Positions 56,557-64,000 of a stretch of DNA of 64,000 nucleotides are shown piece after piece. Made by a program: the position numbers and the translations under genes. The notes beneath the pieces were generated by a model. It made no database searches. It saw nothing but the letters and a program-made list of their open reading frames with translations, and was not told where the DNA came from. Numbering within the stretch: the first letter of the stretch is position 1; each line of letters begins with the position of its first letter. Location of the stretch: NCBI GenBank assembly GCA_902806575.1, contig CADCXD010000018.1, positions 1,984,001 through 2,048,000 of the forward strand. The letters are read 5' to 3'. Source of the stretch: Jackrogersella multiformis. Its lineage: Eukaryota > Ascomycota > Sordariomycetes > Xylariales > Hypoxylaceae.

Positions 56557-59500
56557 TCAAGTCCGCGGGCTCCTCAGGAAGTTTACCACCCCGCCACAGT
56601 AACTGACGAGGTTGTCTAACCTGGTGCACTCCTCCGCCTGGTGCCTTTTCCATTCCGCCAGCGCGCTCGTCAGGGTATCACTCTCCAAGATCAGATCGAA
56701 ATGCAGACGGAGAAAGACGGCCATCCAAGCCTGAGTAAGTTCGTAGTCACGACGTACCACAAGGCGGCTAGTCATAGCACGGATAAAATGGAGCAACTCG
56801 TTCGACTCTTCATTCTCTCCGGCTGACAGTGACCGTAATTCTAAGTCTGCTGTTGCCGGGGACAAAGATTTGAGATGTTCGATGAATTCGTCAACTAATA
56901 AAGGTTAGTCTTATAAACGTGATATTAAGAACAGAGTCACTCTTACACTTGCTAGTAGCAGCCCCAGCTTGTAGTTTGCTAGTGAATACTTGCTCTGCCC
57001 TGTTGCGATCGAACCGGGTAATCCGTGATTGATTCTGATCGTGGTCCGGCTTCGGCTGGGTTCCCTCTAAATTCGAGGAGCCGGCGTCGGTCGTTGATGG
57101 TAAGAAGAAAGGTGCTTTTTCTGGAGCTTTTGGCGCTTCTGTTGGTTTGTTCCTCTGTTTAATCAAGTCCAGGTGAAGGAGAGTCTGCCATCTGCTTCGT
57201 GGAACCAAACTCAAGGTCATCATATCTTTACTGAGCTGGTCTAGATTGGGCGAGGTGACTTCGTCCTCCTCTTCCTGGGATGTTGTTTCTTCGAATGCCG
57301 CTTCCAGCAAGCCCTCTCCTCCCTCTCCCGATGATGTTGGGCCGGATATCTTCTTAACCGATTCTTCGGATATTTGCCGGGTTGGCACATGAGTGAATAG
57401 TGTTTTGTTATTCCAAATGTCAACACCTAACTCTCCTTCTGTTGCCGCTGCCAGATATTCGCCCGTTGCTGAAAACGCTAAAGCCGTACATGGCTTCTCT
57501 AACCGAATAGCGTCGATTAAATGTCCCGTTGGCAGGTCCCAGACTCGTATTGTAGCATCCTGGGAGGCTGCTACTATCCAGCGGCCATCATTGGAGAAAA
57601 TGAAGTCGTTTATCTTGCCTTGAGATCCCCAAAATTCACGGATGGTGTGTTTCGTCTCAATGTCCACGACCCGGACGGAATTATCATCGCAAGAGAAGGC
57701 TATCAGGTCATTTGCAGCATGGTAGTGACAACCTGTGATCCCCGTCATCGGTGCCCAGTTGATTTCGTCTAACAGATTGCCCGTGAGAAACTCCCAGAAC
57801 TTTACCTTGCCATCTAGGGAGCAGCTAATCACGTTTTTATTCATATAATCGACAACAATTCCGGTGACAGCTTGCGTGTGCTTTCCTATACCTGGTGCGA
57901 AACCAGTAGCAGAGCGAGCTTGAAGCTGTACCACTGTATCTGCCTGTCTTAATTGTTGCATCTTGACTTGTCTTGCTTGCGCGGGAGTCAGCTTCGATGG
58001 AAATCGCTGGCGGTGCAATCCTGACTGGAGGTTGAACATGTCGATACAACCGCCATTCGATCCGACAACAGCGAAGGTACCGCATGGGCTCATAGCCACG
58101 GTTGACACGTTCGCGCCGTCACCGGTTTGGAACGCCCATCTTCCCGCTCTTTTTCGACCCCAGAACCAGGTTCGAACGAATGGGTCGTTCCTGTGAGCTG
58201 TGATAACGCTCTCCCAGCCTGTCATGCCGCTGACTTCGGCATCTTTGGATTTCTTTTGATTTTGGGATTTTTGCCACAAAACCTGCTTACCGGGCATGGC
58301 ACCCATGCCACCGTCTCTATTCAACGAGCAAGCTATACATGTGATCTCCGGCGCCTTCAAGTCGTCAAGTGTGGTAGTGGGACCACGGCTCAGGGTGCTA
58401 CTGTTAAGTATTCCAAATTTCTTAGCCTTTTTGCGAATATTGCCTTGGCTTAGTTCTGTACTTTGACCATCGCGGCGAAGACTCCAGCCCCAGAGACTCC
58501 GGTCTTTTCCACCACTGAGAAGCCACTTATTACCTGCTTCGGAGCCCTCAAAGTCGGAGGGCAAGAATTGTAGACACGTGACCGGCCCGGCATGGCCACT
58601 CCTCGTGTGTAGGATTCGCGGTATCGGCGAGAAAGGGGTCTCGTCAAAAATCCAGGTCTTCAAGGAATTGTCCCTACCGCTAGTGACGATGACTGGTTGA
58701 CCGGCAAGGAATTCAATATTGCTCACACCTCCACGAATCGAGGTTCCCTCTTGCGTTGGAGGGTTGTGAGCGCTTCTGAGGATACCCATAATTCTTCCAC
58801 CCTTGTTGAGATCCCAAAATGTAATATCGCCGCTCGCCTCAGTCGCGGTCGCCATGACTCCGTCTTTGCGCCCATCCTGACCAGCACCAATGCCGTCTGT
58901 ACGGAATGAGATGCTCGTCACGGGTGCATCCTCAGTACCCGCATTGACTTCGAGCACACTCTTGTCCGTGAGCACGTTATGAATAACCAAGGGGCCCCCT
59001 GCGTATGCGATAGCCATTAACGAAAGCGCAGGGGTTGGTTGCATACAAGTGACCGCACCACACTTCGTAGATGGCGGCAGGAGAGTATATATCAGCTTTC
59101 CGGTAGAGACGTTCCAGATCTCAACCCATCCGTTTCGACGCCCAGCAAAGATCTTATTCAGGTATGTCGGCATGGTACATATGCCTCCAGTGAGTTCGTT
59201 GTCGCCCTTCCTCGAAGCCATGGTAAAGAGAGTTGTATAATGCTCCAACGTCGCCGATTTCCACACCTCTATCCTCGTCGAGCCACATGCAATAATCCAG
59301 GAACCGAAAACGAGAATCTGCTTTATAGGCTGATGGAGATCAGGCGGGAGTTGTAACTCGCCGACTTTCTTCCCTCTCTGAAAGATCCAAACACCCTGAG
59401 AGGAACCCTCGTGAGAGTCGCCCCAAGCAGCATATACCTTTTGTTTCCAGGCGAATGTTGCAGAGATAGAGGTTGGCGTCTGAGGTCGAGTCATGAAGAC

Positions 59501-59804
59501 AAGGTTGAGGCCGCGTTTGAGGTCATAAGTCTGGAGCGAGCGGCCTGTAGACGTTGTGACTTGAAAGGTAGTAGTGCCTAGAGGGACGGAGGTGAATGGA
59601 ACATTAGTAGGAGAGACGAGTCCGATTGTCTAATATTTCACATTAGAATTATACATTGTCGTTGTCATTGAGACTCCAAGTGTCTAAACATACCCGAAAG
59701 GGAGCAAAGATCCTGGACTGTTGCGACGCAGAGGATTGAGATCGCGCGATAGAATTGAGCTTCTGGCGCTTGACCAGAGGCCCTTCATGGTCCAAATGAG
59801 GCAT
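56557..59804 (-). CDS. UTP21: UTP21 (WDR36), small-subunit processome WD-repeat protein
   Basis: Predicted 1043 residues. Exons 59804-59694, 59629-56947 and 56894-56557 join in phase. UTP21 is part of the UTP-B complex that helps process 18S pre-rRNA in the nucleolus. Two WD40 propellers are seen as many x-G/A-H-x(20-30)-W-D-like repeats, e.g. ILHTRSGHAGPVTCLQFLPS, IISCSLDGKVKFWEFLTG in style, and IVAASQDATIRVWDLPTG. The C-terminal UTP21-specific region (SKFDEFIEHLKSLSPATADLE onward) ends at NFLRSPRT. The first exon (MPHLDHEGPLVKRQKLN) gives a basic N-terminus. The start at 59804 is supported by the clean phase-0 splice to TIGLVSPTNVPF, a conserved motif. Confidence 0.93.
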
Positions 59805-61706
59805 CGTGATGAAGTACCTGTCGGATTAACAATGGATCCCTTTTATGAATCGCAATTAAATTGTCGGGATTTCGTCGCATTCGAGAGTCGCGGGCGCAAC
59901 CGCTAATTATTTGAAGTTGTCTAGATTAATATCAATGATAATAATAAAAATTTCGAGGCAGAAGTAATTTTTAGAAGTCCGGGATGTACCTTGTACTTTT
60001 GCCCCACTACCTATATGTACCTAGGTATCTACCTAAGGTACTTGTAAAATTTTGGTATCGAATTTCTTATCGTTATCAGTCACTATCGATTTCGGACCCC
60101 ATATCATGGTAAAGGGCCGGCTTTTGCAAAGCATTTACTCCGTTATTTATCCTAAAGTATGTCATCATGTCCCGAGGTCGCTTTTGCAATGAAAATTCGA
60201 GTGCTTCCGATACTACGTAATGTACCATCAATACGCTTATAGCTGCGCTTTAATAGCGCCTAAGCCGGGCTGCTGGCTTCCAGCTTTCACCGCCTCATTG
60301 CATTGCCGAAAACGACTGTCGTGGTCTCAGATAACCCACAAGGTCGCAGTTCCAGTGCCCAGGTGAGCGCCACACGATCCCAATTATTAAGTCCTATTGG
60401 CTGGTAACCCCTGGCCCTTTTAGTGTACTGCAAAACGTCATGGCATTTGCAGGTGGCATGTGTCGAGAGGCCGTCATGAGGTAGGTACCTGCCTGGACAC
60501 ATTTATGCTTAAAAATGCTAGCATCTATTACCTAGGTAGATCTAGGATACCTACCTAGGTACCTAGGTGTGTATGTACCTAGGTAGGTAGGTTACCTAGG
60601 TATCTAGGATATTTCCCTTCCTAGATAGTATGCAAACTAAATAATTACCTATCAAGACTATCAAATTCATATCTAGCAATTTGACTTTGCTCCAATCATG
60701 TGTTGAAAACATTCCTGTGGTTTTTACTATTACCTGGGTTGTTTTCTGTTTTCCTTCTTTTCATCCCTTTCCTTTCTTAGGAACCTCTTACGAGTGAAAT
60801 TCCGATTTTTGTTTGACGGTCTAGAATCTTCACTGGCCCGTCTGCCCGCCACGTATTCTTCTGACCAACGGGTTGCAGATGCAACTGTCGAAATCTCTTC
60901 GATCCCCAATGAAGCTCATAATATATCCTTAACGCCCAAGATTTCCGGGTAATCATAGCCGCGACCCACTTCCAACTATTATCGTATTTATAAAAAAATA
61001 AATTGGGCCTTAAGTTGATATTTCTTTCGACGGGAACGGGAACTGATGAAGCTAGATGTGCAAGTTCGTTCCTCTTGACAATCAATTTCTATACTTTCTA
61101 TACCTACTGAGGTGTCGAAAGCTGATTGCCTCATTCGTGTTCGATCGCGGAAGGCTCAAAGTTGGTTGCGCCACATTGATCTGATCTGACTATCTAGGTA
61201 CCTAGAAAACATCATTTTAGCCAGGGGCAAACAATCTCTGATTCGCCACTGCTTCGAACCGTTCGTATAAAATCCGCCCTCCAGTAGCCGTTATTCATCT
61301 CTTCTACATGCCTACATGTAGGTATTGAATAGGTGAGTACTACATATTACATACCCTAGGTATGTAACCAGGAGCCAACTCCTATCGTATTACTTAGAAT
61401 ACGTACCTATGTAACTAATATTTTGGAGCTAGATAACCTTAGATTCAAATACCTAGACTCAAACAGACAAAGGGGGGGGCAGAGTTTGTTGAATGATCTA
61501 GCCGCGCTGATAAGCTCTTGGGAACTTACCAAATGACGAATTTCGATATTATAGTAAAGGTTCTTACTTCGGAGTACACTATACAAAAGTTTAAAAAGTT
61601 TTAAGGTCTAGGGCCATCTTACCTAAGGAACCTAAGTTAGTCGAGGCAGGAACTTTCCTACCTTAGGTACCTATCTATTAAGGAAGGACCTAGTAGGTAA
61701 GTAAGG
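59805..61706. other. Intergenic, palindrome-rich
   Basis: A long gap without a supported gene. It contains the densest CCTAGG array of the window (60480-60612), further copies at 60015-60045, 61195-61205 and 61350-61362, and a TATAAAA at about 61266 that might serve VIP1. Frames at 60287-60502 and 60777-61085 have no ATG or features. Confidence 0.5.
60480..60612. repeat. Dense CCTAGGTA palindrome array
   Basis: Within about 130 bases the words TACCTAGGTA, CCTACCTAGGTACCTAGGT and GGTAGGTAGGTTACCTAGGTA occur repeatedly. Each CCTAGG core is its own reverse complement, so the array is largely self-complementary. Confidence 0.85.
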
Positions 61707-64000
61707 ATGGAGACCGATAATAACAATTCTACGGGCCGCAACAACTCTAGCAAGAGACTCTCATCCTCATCTTCTTCTTGGTCTATACCGCAACCTCGCA
61801 TACGCTCTTCGTCATCCGTGGCCGGTAGCATCGCCAGTTCCATAGCAAGTGGGAAGAGTCGACATGCTGAACCTATTGGCACCACTGATGTGTCCGTCGA
61901 ACCTGCACGCTTTTCGATGCCATCATCGGCGAGGCCGTTAAAGTTACCCCATATTCCTCCATCCCCTTATAGTAGACGCGAGTCATCCGGGTCCGATATT
62001 TGGAGTCGAGACTTTCATAACTCCGCTGTTGACGAAGTGGCTGTCGAGGACATCGACAACACCCCCAAACTCGTGCCTGGTCATTCTTTTTCAGACGCAA
62101 GTTCCTCCTACTATTTACCAGATCCTGCCGTGAACCCTCCCTCAGCATCTTCAGAGCAAGACCCAGGAAAGCGGATTTCTATCTCTTCCGTCTTTTCTCT
62201 TTCATCCTCTCGTGGTGTTGCAAGCTCTGCTCCATCCACAAACGGTTCCGACAGTGGTGGTGCCCAACGCCCCTCTGCCAACGGTATCATGGCCTCCGGC
62301 AAAGGATTGGGCCCATCGCCGGGTCAATCGGAGTCCAGTGTATCTAATATCACGGTTACCACGTCCTCTAACTCGAACACTCAGAATCCTGTCAGCGGTC
62401 CGCAGCTGACCCCGCGGGATGCCCATACCAACCCTCTCGAGCTCGTCAAGCGAAATGCCGCACCTACGTCCAATCCGGTCCCTCGGCCCCAAGTGACTAG
62501 ATCTCGAAGTAGGGCTAAGCGTCGCTTGAGTGGTAGCACTGCGGCTAGCAGTCACAGCCCTAGTAGTGACCGGGCTCCTCACGCTAGGGACAAGGAAGAG
62601 GCCAAGCCAGCACCGTGGGGAATAATAGGTGTTTGTGCGCTCGATTCCAAAGCCAGGAGTAAACCGAGCAGGAATATTCTTAATAGGTTAATTGCAAATC
62701 GCGAATTTGACGTGATAGTGTTTGGAGATAAGACAATCTTAGATGAGGGTGAGCAAGCCATTATCAACCCATGCCAGATGGCATAGAGTGCTAATAACTA
62801 AGCAGAGGTGGAGAATTGGCCGATATGTGATTACTTGATATCATTCTATTCGGACGGCTTTCCTTTAGAAAAGGCTATCGCTTATGTCAAAGCCCGAAAA
62901 CCATTCTGTGTCAACGACGTACCGATGCAAAAGATACTTTGGGACAGGCGACTCTGTCTGCGAATACTCGATAAAATAGAGGTACCAACTCCTAAACGGG
63001 TAGAGGTGAATCGCGATGGCGGGCCAGGTATGTTAAACATAGATGTTGCGAAGCATATAAAGGATGTTACTGGCATCACCCTCGATCCTAGCGGGCCCGA
63101 AAACTACCGCATTCCTCGGAAGGTTGAGCTACTTGATGATGGAGACATCCTGAGCGTCGACGGCACTCTGTTGAAGAAGCCATTCGTTGAGAAGCCAACT
63201 AGCGGTGAAGATCACAACATCATCATATATTTTCCAAAATCGACCGGCGGAGGTGCCCGGAAGCTCTTCAGGAAAATTGGTAATAAGAGCTCCGAATTCA
63301 TTAAGGACCTTATTATTCCCCGCGCCATTACCGAACCTGAAGGCAGCTTCATTTATGAAAAATTCATGCAAGTCGACAACGCAGAAGACGTAAAGGCTTA
63401 CACGGTCGGGCCACACTACTGCCACGCTGAGACGAGAAAATCGCCCGTTGTCGACGGGATTGTCCGGCGCAACACCCATGGTAAAGAAATCCGTTACGTT
63501 ACCGCGTTATGTCCGGAAGAGAAGGAGATCGCAAGCAAGATCGCAAACACATTCGGCCAGCGTGTTTGTGGCTTTGATTTACTTCGAGCTGGAGGCAAGA
63601 GTTATGTCATAGACGTCAATGGCTGGAGCTTCGTCAAAGACAACGAGACTTACTACGATCACTGCGCCAGTATTTTGAAGGACATATTCGTCAAGGAAAA
63701 GATTCGTCGCGGAGGGCCAACGCCGCCTATACCATCTCCAACTATTTCTGACATCGGCGATCCGCTTGCTAAAGCTCTATTAAATAACGAGAAAGACTCA
63801 CAGACTGTTACAAGACATACGAGTCAGACCAAGCTCGCCACGAGCACCACAGGTACGCTTTCACCCGCAGAAAGTAAAGAAATCAAGGATGAGCAGAGTC
63901 CAGGAATCACCTCGCCACCCAAATCTGATTCGGGGGTTGCGGGAATCGCGGCGGGATTCCGGAACAGCATCATTAGCCCTATGGCTTATCTCGCTGGCAG
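61707..64000 (+). CDS. VIP1: VIP1/Asp1 inositol-pyrophosphate kinase, 5' part
   Basis: Exons 61707-62748 and 62806 to beyond the window end (intron 57 nt, CTAATAAC branch region). The first about 300 residues are a Ser/Pro-rich disordered extension. The kinase begins near residue 303 (WGIIGVCALDSKARSKPSRN) and continues through FGDKTILDEE-VENWPICDYL, YVKARKPFCVNDVPMQ, RRLCLRILDKIEVPTPKR and KPFVEKPTSGEDHN. These are the ATP-grasp core of the VIP1/PPIP5K family, which makes 1-diphospho inositol pyrophosphates from IP6. The C-terminal phosphatase-like domain is outside the window. ATG 61707 is the first in frame. A GGTATG word at 63027 was not treated as a donor, because coding continues through it. 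Confidence 0.92.

Noticed and set aside
60777..61085. 102-codon minus-strand frame
   Set aside because: Opens at TTG with no nearby ATG; no recognisable domain, although the composition is not absurd.
1..64000. Biosynthetic cluster, CRISPR array, bacterial operon or integrated virus
   Set aside because: No backbone synthase, no spaced direct repeats, no polycistronic spacing, no viral hallmark gene; gene structure is that of a fungal nucleus.

Overview
The window is nuclear DNA of a filamentous ascomycete (Pezizomycotina). Sordariomycetes is my best guess, but no marker here proves the class. The grounds are short introns (mostly about 40-170 nt) with GTANGT-type donors, CTAAC/CTRAY branch sites and YAG acceptors, together with the gene set: POM33/TMEM33, SUV3, a two-SDR plus hydratase FOX2, an RNF216-type RBR ligase, ECM11, UTP21, VIP1, a fungal PTEN and a 14-TM-type MFS carrier. 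Gene models below were joined by hand. An exon chain was accepted only where donor, acceptor and reading phase agreed.

Layout. 1-1.8 kb: a GNAT acetyltransferase in repeat-rich DNA. 1.8-7.9 kb: gene-poor, AT-rich, with one small secreted protein. 7.9-15.9 kb: three minus-strand genes (PTEN-like phosphatase, a large acidic-repeat/amidoligase protein, POM33). 17-22.4 kb: plus-strand SUV3 and a Ser-rich orphan. 22.8-28.5 kb: a PMP3/SNA-type membrane protein, then a divergent pair of unrecognised genes. 28.8-31.6 kb: two intron-containing tRNA-Pro(CGG) genes in opposite orientation around a methyltransferase. 32.3-42.7 kb: RBR ligase, FOX2, TDA10-type kinase, ECM11. 43.8-50.2 kb: a second GNAT, an F-box protein, a 61-residue protein with a 5-nt first coding exon, and a palindrome/MITE-like zone. 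50.2-59.8 kb: flavin-reductase-like protein, MFS carrier, disordered PPxY protein, UTP21. 61.7-64 kb: the 5' part of VIP1, cut by the window edge.

How the genes relate. There is no biosynthetic cluster and no operon-like unit. Two themes recur. Inositol-phosphate/phosphoinositide enzymes are present (PTEN-like and VIP1), far apart. Ubiquitin-linked proteins are also present: the RBR ligase, the F-box protein and two proteins carrying PPxY motifs. The least explained loci are the amidoligase fused to an acidic duplicated N-terminus (10.3-13.6 kb) and the divergent orphan pair (24.1-28.5 kb). Intergenic DNA throughout is sprinkled with the palindromic word TACCTAGGTA and its GGTA/TACC expansions.
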